Source of the DNA: Paenibacillus daejeonensis DSM 15491
GTDB lineage: Bacteria; Bacillota; Bacilli; Paenibacillales; Paenibacillaceae
NCBI RefSeq assembly: GCF_000378385.1
Contig: NZ_KB899663.1
Span: 289,417 to 353,416, forward strand
Length of the DNA stretch: 64,000 bases
Direction: 5' to 3'
Below are positions 35,036 to 42,696 of the stretch, one piece after another (the first letter of the stretch is position 1; each line of letters opens with the position of its first letter). The notes beneath the pieces were generated by a model that saw only the letters and a program-made list of their open reading frames with translations, made no database searches and was not told where the DNA came from. Both the position numbers and the translations under genes were made by a program.

Positions 35036-36070
35036 ATGGAGGTGGCACTAAGCGGCGTAACCAAGACATTCGATGGAGCAACCGCGCTGCATCCGCTGGA
35101 TCTGACAATCACATCAGGCTCCTTTACAACACTGCTGGGACCTTCGGGATGCGGCAAAACCACCTTGCTCCGTCTAATCGCCGGACTGGAGCAGCCGGAC
35201 AGCGGCTCGATTCACATCGGCGGCAAAACGGTATGCGACACCAGCAAGCGAATTTTCCTGCAACCGCAGCAGCGGGAGCTGGGCATGGTATTTCAGGATT
35301 TTGCACTATGGCCGCACATGACGGTATATGAAAATGTCGCCTTCGGACTCAAAGCCAGAGGCCGGCGCAAGGAAGTAGCCACACAGGTGGCGGAAGCGAT
35401 TGAGGCTGTTCGGCTCCAGGGGTTCGAGAAGCGCTATCCGCACCAGCTCTCGGGCGGACAGCAGCAGCGGGTAGCCTTTGCCCGGTCGATTGCGGCCCGT
35501 GCGAGTTTGATTCTCTTCGATGAACCGCTCAGCGCACTCGATGCCATGCTAAGGGATGAGATGCGGGAGGAGCTCGTCCAGATGGTCCGCGAGCTTGGGG
35601 TCACAGCGGTCTACGTCACCCATGATCAGACGGAAGCGATGGCGATGTCCGATACGATTATCGTCATGCAGCAGGGCAAGGTCCTCCAGCGGGGTGAGCC
35701 GGAAGCGATCTACCATACGCCGACGCATCCGTTTGTCGCCCAATTCGTGGGCCGCTCTAACTGGGTTGAACGGGATCGTCAAATGGTTCGTCCCGAGCAC
35801 ATCCGGTGGACCGCAAGGCCGGGTGATCGGGTCTTCGAAGGAACGGTGAGCCGGATCTCGTATCTGGGTGATCGTTATGAGGTGGCGGTGAAACTGACGG
35901 ACGGCACGATCTGGACCGCGTATCATCACGAGCGGATGGCCGTGGGCGGACAAGTACGGCTGGGCGTTGCCGAGCAGCATATCCATACGCTGGGCGATCC
36001 GGCCCGGCAGACGAACAAAGCAACAGAAGGACAACAGCAACACCAAATCAGGGAGGTTATCTACCAATGA
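35036..36070 (+). CDS. ABC transporter ATP-binding protein, FbpC/PotA type
   Basis: Cytoplasmic ATPase of 344 residues. Walker A GPSGCGKTT (about residues 38-46), Q-loop VFQDFALWPH, signature LSGGQQQRVAFARS, Walker B LILFDEPLSALDA and the switch His in VTHDQTEAMA are all intact. The C-terminal 100 residues form a TOBE-like regulatory domain (RPEHIRW). Start is the ATG at 35036 after GAGGGGAG; a longer reading from 34985 lacks a site. It overlaps the next gene by four bases (ATGA). The operon codes for ATPase, binding protein, double permease and a metallo-hydrolase. Related systems carry ferric iron or 2-aminoethylphosphonate; sequence alone does not decide. Confidence 0.93.
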   Translation: MEVALSGVTKTFDGATALHPLDLTITSGSFTTLLGPSGCGKTTLLRLIAGLEQPDSGSIHIGGKTVCDTSKRIFLQPQQRELGMVFQDFALWPHMTVYENVAFGLKARGRRKEVATQVAEAIEAVRLQGFEKRYPHQLSGGQQQRVAFARSIAARASLILFDEPLSALDAMLRDEMREELVQMVRELGVTAVYVTHDQTEAMAMSDTIIVMQQGKVLQRGEPEAIYHTPTHPFVAQFVGRSNWVERDRQMVRPEHIRWTARPGDRVFEGTVSRISYLGDRYEVAVKLTDGTIWTAYHHERMAVGGQVRLGVAEQHIHTLGDPARQTNKATEGQQQHQIREVIYQ

Positions 36071-37188
36071 AAACGACAATAAACAGTCCACTTACATCTG
36101 CATCCAGACCATGGCGGGGATCGCTGGCGATGCTGCTGCTCGCGAGCAGTCTGCTGAGTGCCTGCGGCGATGCCGGCAATGCCAACACAGGCAGCAATAC
36201 CAATACGCCAGCCGCTGGCAATACCAATACACCGAGCCAGCCGGTCGCCGAGCAACCAGCGGAGCAGACACCAGCACCATCAGGCAAGGTTGTCGTCTAT
36301 ACCGCTGGTCCGGAAGGGCTGGCTACCAAGATCAGAGAGGGCTTCGAAGCAAAATATGGCGTAACGGTCGAGCAATTTGACGGTACAACCGGCAAGGTGC
36401 TGGGACGTCTGGAAGCGGAGAAGAGCAACCCCGTAGCTGATATTGTTGTCCTCGCCTCCTGGCCGTCCGCCATGGCCATGAAGGCTGAGGGCTGGACGCA
36501 AGCCTACCCGGAAGCGGCAGAGGTAGACAAGCTGCAGGCGGACTGGGTAGATGCCGACCACCATTTGTTTGGCTATAGCGCATCGGCACTTGGTATTACG
36601 TACAATACGAAGCTTGTCGATGAGCCGCCTGCGGACTGGGCAGATCTGGCTGATCCGAAGTGGCAGGGCGTTGTGAACATTCCCGATCCATCGCTGTCCG
36701 GTTCGGCTCTTGACTTCATCTCGGGCTATCTCAATGACCAAGGCAGTGAGGACTGGTCGCTGTTCGAGCAGCTCAAGTCTAATGGCGTAGCGATGGCAGG
36801 CGCCAACAAAGAAGCGCTCGATCCGGTCATTACCGGGGCCAAAAGCATCGTCATGGCTGGTGTGGACTACATGGCATACAGCGCCAAAGCCAAAGGAGAG
36901 CCAGTTGATATTGTCTATCCGGAGAGCGGCACCGTCATCAATCCACGGGCGGCTATGATCATGAAGACATCCCCGAACCTGGAGAACGCGCAGCTGTTCA
37001 TCGACTATCTGCTGTCTGACGAAGCGCAAGCCCTGGTTACCGGAGCCTACCTGCTCCCAGGAAAAACTGACATTCAAGCGGACAACCGCGTTAATACGCA
37101 AGATATCAAACTGCTGGACTATGACTGGAACTGGATGAGCGAACAGGGCGAAGCGATCAGCACGCGTTTCCTGGAGCTGTTCAAGTAA
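36067..37188 (+). CDS. Family-1 binding lipoprotein, Fe(III)/phosphonate type
   Basis: Secreted binding protein of 373 residues with a lipobox LLSAC (Cys33) and a long Asn/Thr/Pro/Gln-rich tether to about residue 72. The periplasmic-binding-like fold starts at GKVVVYTAGPEGLATKIREG. The following FDGTTGKVLGRLEAEKSNPV and DIVVLASWP stretches are shared by AfuA/FutA iron-binding and PhnS-like proteins. The tyrosine pair that binds iron in FbpA is not obvious, so an organophosphonate or other anion is as plausible as iron. Start is the ATG at 36067 overlapping the ATPase stop, with GGGAGG ahead of it. Confidence 0.9.
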   Translation: MKTTINSPLTSASRPWRGSLAMLLLASSLLSACGDAGNANTGSNTNTPAAGNTNTPSQPVAEQPAEQTPAPSGKVVVYTAGPEGLATKIREGFEAKYGVTVEQFDGTTGKVLGRLEAEKSNPVADIVVLASWPSAMAMKAEGWTQAYPEAAEVDKLQADWVDADHHLFGYSASALGITYNTKLVDEPPADWADLADPKWQGVVNIPDPSLSGSALDFISGYLNDQGSEDWSLFEQLKSNGVAMAGANKEALDPVITGAKSIVMAGVDYMAYSAKAKGEPVDIVYPESGTVINPRAAMIMKTSPNLENAQLFIDYLLSDEAQALVTGAYLLPGKTDIQADNRVNTQDIKLLDYDWNWMSEQGEAISTRFLELFK

Positions 37189-37191
37189 ACC

Positions 37192-38868
37192 ATGGATAAC
37201 CCGCACCGCGGGGGGCTCAGGCTCCCCGCTGCTTCGTGGCAGATGGGACTGGGCATGCTTCTCCTGGCTGTGCTGGTTCTTGCCCCACTGACAATGGTAC
37301 TGCTGCATAGCCTGTTCCCCGATGGCACGTTTGACGCGTTCGCTCCGCTGCGCGTGCTGTCCGACCCGGCTCTGCTGCAGATTTTCTGGAATTCGATCGC
37401 ACTTGGCGGTTGGGTTGTCTTCGGATCGACGCTGCTGGCGCTACCCATGGCCTTTCTGGCAGCCCGGACGACGATTGGCCGACATGCCTGGCTGGATGTC
37501 GTGCTGATCATTCCGTTCATGACGCCACCGTACATCGGCTCCATGGGCTGGATCCTGTTCATGCAGCGCCGCGGCTTTGCGGAACAGCTGCTGCCAGCTG
37601 CAGCCGGACTAACCCCGGCGTTTTTCAGCTTGCTGGGCATGGTAGCGATTATGAGCTTGCATCTGTTTCCGTTTCTGTACCTGATCCTTCGCAATGCGCT
37701 AATGCGGATCGGCGGTTCGCTGGAGGAAGCGGCGAGCGTGCATGGCGGCGGCATGATGTACCGACTGCGTCGGGTGATCCTACCGCTCTTGCTCGGCAGC
37801 TACGCGATGGGGGCATTGCTTGTGTTCGTGAAGACCATTGCCGAGTTCGGAACACCAGCAACCTTTGGCCGGCAGATCGGTTATTATGTGCTGACAAGTG
37901 AGATCCATCGTTTTACATCGAGCTGGCCGATCGACTTCGGCAAGGCAACGGCCCTTGCATCCGCCCTGCTCGGGGCCTGCCTAATGTTCTGGTACATTCA
38001 GAACATCATTAGCCGACGCCACCAATACCGGACACTCGGCGGCAAAGGCATGCGCACACGCATGGTGCCGCTCAAGGGCTGGCGGGCTGTGCTCGGCTGG
38101 AGCTATACGGGCATGTTGCTGCTGCTCGCGATCGGCATTCCGTACTTCTCCATTATCGTAGCTTCCATGCAGAAGCTGAGAGGAGACGGGCTGGCCTGGA
38201 GTAATCTGACGCTGGCGCATTATGGGGAACTGCTGCGGCCTGGCTCCAAGGGCTGGCAGGCGCTGATCAACAGCATGGGGCTGGCGGCGCTGGCCGCTAC
38301 CGTTGCCGTATTAATCGGTACCTATCTCGTCCTGCAAATGGGCAGTATGAAGCGGTTGTCGCAGCGCAGTCTTGATATGTTCAGCCTGCTGCCGAACACC
38401 GTGCCCGGCATCGTGATCGTAGTCGGACTGATCCTGCTCTGGAATGCACCCTGGATGCCAGTCTCCATCTACAATACGTACACGATGGTCGTCCTGACCT
38501 ACGTGGTATTCTTCCTGCCGTATTCCGTTCAATATATCAAATCCTCGGCGGCTCAGATTGACGGTAGCTTGGTGCAGGCGGGCCGGGTCTTCGGCGGTCG
38601 GTCCTGGTATGTGTTCCGGCGCATCGTGCTGCCACTGCTCATCCCAGGCATTCTGGCCGGCTGGATGATGACCTTCACCATCTCAGCTCGTGAGCTGGTC
38701 GCATCGCTCATGGTGCTGCCGCCGTCGATGCAGGTCACAGCAACGTATATCTTCAGTCAATTCGAGCAGGGCGAGGTGTCGCTCGGTATGGCGATGGCGG
38801 TCGTTTCCGTGGGGCTGACAACGCTGGTGCTGGTCATCATGAATCATCTGGGTGCTGACAGAAAGTGA
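37192..38868 (+). CDS. Double-domain ABC permease, FbpB type
   Basis: Permease of 558 residues made of two fused binding-protein-dependent transport domains, about 12 membrane helices. EAA loops are visible in both halves: LEEAASVHGGGMMYRLRRVI (near residue 180) and VQAGRVFGGRSWYVFRRIVL (near 461). Start is the ATG at 37192, three bases after the stop of the binding-protein gene; no strong ribosome site is visible, so translation is probably coupled. A single fused permease suits a one-ATPase, one-permease importer of the iron/phosphonate class. Confidence 0.92.
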   Translation: MDNPHRGGLRLPAASWQMGLGMLLLAVLVLAPLTMVLLHSLFPDGTFDAFAPLRVLSDPALLQIFWNSIALGGWVVFGSTLLALPMAFLAARTTIGRHAWLDVVLIIPFMTPPYIGSMGWILFMQRRGFAEQLLPAAAGLTPAFFSLLGMVAIMSLHLFPFLYLILRNALMRIGGSLEEAASVHGGGMMYRLRRVILPLLLGSYAMGALLVFVKTIAEFGTPATFGRQIGYYVLTSEIHRFTSSWPIDFGKATALASALLGACLMFWYIQNIISRRHQYRTLGGKGMRTRMVPLKGWRAVLGWSYTGMLLLLAIGIPYFSIIVASMQKLRGDGLAWSNLTLAHYGELLRPGSKGWQALINSMGLAALAATVAVLIGTYLVLQMGSMKRLSQRSLDMFSLLPNTVPGIVIVVGLILLWNAPWMPVSIYNTYTMVVLTYVVFFLPYSVQYIKSSAAQIDGSLVQAGRVFGGRSWYVFRRIVLPLLIPGILAGWMMTFTISARELVASLMVLPPSMQVTATYIFSQFEQGEVSLGMAMAVVSVGLTTLVLVIMNHLGADRK

Positions 38869-38875
38869 GGACGTC

Positions 38876-40174
38876 ATGACAGAACACATAGAAGTAGCGG
38901 TATGGGGAGGCGCAGGCGAGCATGGACGCTCCTGCTATCATTTCCAGGCGGGAGAGACGTCAGTTCTGCTGGATTGCGGAGGCAAAAAAGAACACGGCGG
39001 CCAATACCCGGCCTTGGTTGCTCAGTTGGTACGGAAGCTCAAAGCGGTTTTTCTCTCCCATGCGCACGAGGATCATATGGCAGCCCTTCCTCTGCTGCTC
39101 CAGCACGGCTACACCGGAGAGGTCTGGCTGACGCGGGAGACGCACCGCCAGCTGCCTGGGTATGCCAAGGCCTGGCGGCGTTATGTGCAATCTCGCGGCG
39201 GTACGGTGCCTTACGGTCCTTATGATTGGGAGCGAATGCGTTACCGGTTCCTCGACGACGAAGCTCCTCAGGGAGAATGGGCAAGCATCGCGCCCGGACT
39301 GAGAGCAGCCTGGGGGCCGAGCGGTCATCTGCCGGGAGCGGTCTGGCTGCTGCTGGAGCTGGAGGGACGCTTGGCATTCTTCTCTGGTGACTACAGCTCC
39401 GAATCAACACTTCTGCAATCAACGCTGCCGCCAGCGGCTCTCTTTGCAGGAAGATCCATCGAGCTGGCGCTCCTCGATGCAGCCTACGGAGATGCTCCGG
39501 GTACCCAGACTTCGCACCTGATTGAATTGACAGACAAACTGGCTGAGGTACATGCGCGCGGCGGTCACTCCTTGCTACCGGTGCCGACCTGCGGGCGCGG
39601 CATGGATCTGCTCGTCGAGCTGATCGAGCGTCTGCCTGAGCTGCCGATTGCAGCCGAGGCCAGCCTGACGTTGGAGTGGGCAAGGATGCTGCGCCCGGAT
39701 CTGGCGGCTCATTGGCTGCGTGATGAGGCCCCGGCCAGACTGGCATCCGCGATGCGTCGCATCCGCACTGTTACTACAGATTCGGAGCGGCGCCATCTGC
39801 TGAGCGACGATCCGCATGTGATCCTGTCGCCTGACGGAATGATGCTCGCCGAGCCCGCACTCACCTATAGCCGTCTACTGCGCGGCGACCCCAGGCATGC
39901 GGTCATCTTCACGGGCCACCGCAGCTCGGATGCCCGGACAGATGAGCCTTATTCGGCAGAGATCGCGAGCTGTCGATATAAGGTTCATCAAGGCCTGCCG
40001 GACGTGCAGCAGATGCTCAGGAAGCTGCGTCCGCAGCGCGCCTTGCTGGTCCATGCCGAGACTGGAGCAACTGCAAGGTTGACCAGCCACTTGCTCCGGC
40101 AAGGTTATTCGGCTCTGAATGAGACACAGGTCTGGCAGCAGCTTCCCCGGGCAGACGAGAGCATGACCAGTTAG
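38876..40174 (+). CDS. Metallo-beta-lactamase fold, beta-CASP-like hydrolase
   Basis: Cytoplasmic protein of 432 residues. It carries the metal motif HAHEDH (His62, His64, Asp66, His67), the later metal Asp in FSGDYSSES, and C-terminal motifs IFTGHRSSD and LLVHAE that resemble beta-CASP nucleases of the CPSF/RNase J group. The start GGAGEHGRSC also fits that group. The ATG at 38876 is preceded by GTGAGG; a GTG at 38852 overlaps the permease end. It is the last gene of the ABC importer operon. Beta-CASP proteins usually process RNA or DNA, which makes the linkage to an importer odd. A phosphonate-ester hydrolase role (as for PhnP, a non-CASP relative) is an alternative. Function unknown. Confidence 0.85.
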   Translation: MTEHIEVAVWGGAGEHGRSCYHFQAGETSVLLDCGGKKEHGGQYPALVAQLVRKLKAVFLSHAHEDHMAALPLLLQHGYTGEVWLTRETHRQLPGYAKAWRRYVQSRGGTVPYGPYDWERMRYRFLDDEAPQGEWASIAPGLRAAWGPSGHLPGAVWLLLELEGRLAFFSGDYSSESTLLQSTLPPAALFAGRSIELALLDAAYGDAPGTQTSHLIELTDKLAEVHARGGHSLLPVPTCGRGMDLLVELIERLPELPIAAEASLTLEWARMLRPDLAAHWLRDEAPARLASAMRRIRTVTTDSERRHLLSDDPHVILSPDGMMLAEPALTYSRLLRGDPRHAVIFTGHRSSDARTDEPYSAEIASCRYKVHQGLPDVQQMLRKLRPQRALLVHAETGATARLTSHLLRQGYSALNETQVWQQLPRADESMTS

Positions 40175-40270
40175 CTAATAGATGATCAGTGCTAAGAGTT
40201 CCTGAATTTGAGGTCAATCGAGCTGACACAACAGGTTCTCTTTCACACGACCTCAGTATCCGACGAACAC

Positions 40271-40390
40271 GAAATTTCGAGTTTATTTTGGCGAAAATTG
40301 ATTTTGGGGTTGAATAGATATGAAATTTCGAGTTTATGGCGTACTTTTGCGTGAAATCAGCGAAATAAGGTTGAAATTTCGTATTCGTTT
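40271..40390. repeat. Three-unit repeat with 51-base period
   Basis: GAAATTTCGAGTTTAT begins at 40271 and 40322, and a diverged GAAATTTCGTATTCG begins at 40373: two steps of exactly 51 bases. The ACGAAA..TTC..TTATT pattern resembles the units at 23172-23410. The 430-base gap between the beta-CASP gene and the FixH-like gene (40175-40605) holds no credible gene otherwise. Confidence 0.75.
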
Positions 40391-40528
40391 CTAGTGGGGC
40401 CTTATCCGAAATGAAAAGGCTATCTAGTTACGGACGATGGGTCAGCTAGAGGAGGGAAGGCCGGAGGAGCAAAGGGTCCGTCTGAAAGGTTTTCGCAGAA
40501 AAGCTAGCTCCGAAAGCTTACGTTGTCT

Positions 40529-40555
40529 CAGGAATTCGGGACAACAGCGATCGTA
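40529..40555. repeat. Short dispersed repeat core, copy A
   Basis: CAGGAATTCGGGACAACAGC followed by GATCGTA. The reverse complement recurs, with few differences, at 51998-52027 in front of another repeat array. No gene lies in either copy. Confidence 0.6.
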
Positions 40556-40605
40556 GGCCCCTTTCCTCATAACAACAATACGATCGTTAGTTCAGGAGCG
40601 ATCTC

Positions 40606-41091
40606 CTAGTGATGATGCCCGCCGCCCCCGGCGGCGGGCGCTTCTTGCGCCTGCGCGGCTTCAAGAACAGCCAGCTGCCTGACGGCATCCTCTCCGATTG
40701 CCAGCCACTTGGCAGGCATGACCTCCAATCCATCGGCTGCAACCTGAGCACGAACGACATAAATGCCTTCTTCCGGCAGTACCAAGTCGGTCTGATACCT
40801 TCCTTTGTCCTCGCTGCTAGCAGCAGCCTCCACGGCATTGCCCGGCTCACCCTCTGGCCAGTAAGCAAAGATTACCTCAGCCGTGATAGGATCACCAAGC
40901 AACGCCACATCCAAGGTTACTTGGCCGCTCTCACCTGGAGCTAGCTCGGCTGGCAGTTGCAGATCCACCGCCAGATGGGGCCTCAGACCCTGTTCATCCA
41001 CCGTTCCCGTCTGGGCTGTACATCCACTTAGCAGCGCTGCCAAGCTCAACAGCAGGGCACCCGTCGTTCCAATCCATCGTTTTTTCTTCAT
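40606..41091 (-). CDS. FixH/YtkA-like lipoprotein with His tail
   Basis: Small surface lipoprotein of 161 residues. Lipobox LLSGC (Cys24), then a beta-sandwich of the FixH/YtkA-like type (LAVDLQLPAELAPGESGQVT ... EEGIYVVRAQVAA). It ends in GGGGHHH, which may bind a transition metal. I chose the ATG at 41091 because GGGAG lies eight bases before it; the ATG at 41100 sits on top of that site. It lies 15 bases after the PepSY protein gene and is probably co-transcribed with it. FixH-like domains recur with copper or haem-copper proteins, so a role in metal handling at the membrane is plausible but inferred. Confidence 0.82.
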   Translation of the reverse strand: MKKKRWIGTTGALLLSLAALLSGCTAQTGTVDEQGLRPHLAVDLQLPAELAPGESGQVTLDVALLGDPITAEVIFAYWPEGEPGNAVEAAASSEDKGRYQTDLVLPEEGIYVVRAQVAADGLEVMPAKWLAIGEDAVRQLAVLEAAQAQEAPAAGGGGHHH

Positions 41092-41106
41092 GTTCTTCAT
41101 CTCCCT

Positions 41107-42513
41107 CTATGCCGAGAACCAGTGCTTCAATCGGCCAATTCTGCGAATGACAAGCAGATCCAGCACCAACACCACAAGTAAGGACAATCCGACAAGCGGC
41201 ATCAGGAGGCCGAAGACAATCATAATGGCTAGCACGCCCCAGGTTGCACGTGCATCCGCCGGTTTGCCGGGAGCGCCCAATTTGCCTGCGGGCTTGCGTT
41301 TCTTCCACATGACATAGGAGCTGAAGGCAATCAGAATAACGCCGAGGCAGGTGATCAATCCCAGCAGCTGGTTAGGCCACCCAAACAAACGTCCCTCATG
41401 CAGTGCAATGCCAAGGGTAATCGCCTTGGCCATAATCCCGTAGTCAGCGAACCGGACATCGGTCAGAACCGCGCCGCTATATTGATCGACATGCAGCGTC
41501 GCATTGTCTCCGGGTCTTGTGTGCGAGGTGGCGATGGTGTAGACGCCGCGCTCGCCCTGAGGCATGGAGATCGTGAACGGCATCGCGATCTGCTGACGTT
41601 CGGCAATCCCTGTCACTTCGTCCACTGTCAGTTTGACATAGCCGCCGGCAGCCGACTCCGGCACAGGCAGCTGTTCAGCCGCCCACGGTATATCCTCTGC
41701 CACGTCTTTGGTTACTGTCACGGACTCGGGTGTGCCTAGGAAGCTGAGGGCGTACGGCGGATAGTTCGTATGTGTGGCGTTGGCGACACGGTCGATTTGC
41801 GGACCCAGCACTCCTGACCAGGGCAGCCCGGTTGCAATCAGGATGACGATGCAGAGCGATAGCCAAAAAGCCGGCACAGCGTGGAGATCCCGCCAGAACT
41901 GTCGGCTGCCGGGTTTGCTCAGGCGGGGCAGCAGCGTGCCCCAGATCGCGGAGCGGTTGCGTGGCCACCACAGGTACAATCCGGTGATGACCAGAATGAT
42001 GCCCCAGCAGGCGGCCAGCTCGACGAGACGGTTAGCCCACGTTCCGCCTACGACGAGTTCACTATGCATTTTTTTGAAAAACGCAGCAAAGGTCTTGTCG
42101 TTATCGAGCATGCCGCGAATGTTGCCGGTATAGGGATCTGCGTACATCGTCTGCGCAACGCCATTACGGACGGCCCCGAGCTTGACGGTAGCGCCAGGAT
42201 CGTCCACAAACGTTACAGAGGAGACGCTGGTCCCTGGATAAGCCTGCATCGTACGCATGACGATTTCATCCGCTGGCAGTGCCTGCGTCCCGACCTCGCG
42301 CACCGTTAGCATATCCTTGTACAGGTACCCCTCAATTTGAGGCTTGAACAGATAGACCGATCCACTAAAGGCGAGAATGATTAGGAATGGGGCAAAGATA
42401 AGGCCAGCATAGAAGTGCCATCGCCATACCGAAGCGTACAAGGCGGACAGCAAACGGGATCCGGTGCTTTTTCGGGGGGCAGGGGCGGGATTTAGATTCG
42501 TCATTGGTTTCAT
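41107..42513 (-). CDS. PepSY-domain membrane protein
   Basis: Membrane protein of 468 residues of the PepSY-associated TM type (PF03929). The first helix follows YASVWRWHFYAGLIFAPFLI (about residues 28-47). Further helices are visible around 165-185 and 210-232 and in the last 130 residues. PepSY domains occupy the outside loops: one ends near RGMLDNDKTFAAFFKKMHSE and another is at VKLTVDEVTGIAERQQIAM. The HEGRLFGW stretch with its histidine is typical. Family members are linked to iron-siderophore reduction or copper tolerance. Here the neighbour is a FixH-like lipoprotein with a His tail, which supports a metal or redox role. Start is the ATG at 42513 behind AGGAGA. Confidence 0.88.
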   Translation of the reverse strand: MKPMTNLNPAPAPRKSTGSRLLSALYASVWRWHFYAGLIFAPFLIILAFSGSVYLFKPQIEGYLYKDMLTVREVGTQALPADEIVMRTMQAYPGTSVSSVTFVDDPGATVKLGAVRNGVAQTMYADPYTGNIRGMLDNDKTFAAFFKKMHSELVVGGTWANRLVELAACWGIILVITGLYLWWPRNRSAIWGTLLPRLSKPGSRQFWRDLHAVPAFWLSLCIVILIATGLPWSGVLGPQIDRVANATHTNYPPYALSFLGTPESVTVTKDVAEDIPWAAEQLPVPESAAGGYVKLTVDEVTGIAERQQIAMPFTISMPQGERGVYTIATSHTRPGDNATLHVDQYSGAVLTDVRFADYGIMAKAITLGIALHEGRLFGWPNQLLGLITCLGVILIAFSSYVMWKKRKPAGKLGAPGKPADARATWGVLAIMIVFGLLMPLVGLSLLVVLVLDLLVIRRIGRLKHWFSA

Positions 42514-42646
42514 TCCATTCTCCTAATTCATTCAAATTGCCTATCAGTTGCAAGTATATAGGGATTGGTCCTCCCGCGCCCATGGCTCTTTGGAGTTACA
42601 TAGCTTCGGATTCGTGACCGTTTTGTGAGCAGGTGCCTGTTGCTTC

Positions 42647-42655
42647 TGGTATAAT
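42647..42655 (+). promoter_or_regulatory. Extended -10 promoter of the third kinase gene
   Basis: TGGTATAAT is a perfect extended -10 element 41 bases before the ATG at 42697. No good -35 stands 17 bases upstream; TTGTGA at 42623 is too far. The leader up to the ribosome site is short. Confidence 0.55.
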
Positions 42656-42696
42656 GGCAACTAACCTACTCTAGTTCAGCAGAGGTGTTTTTTTCC

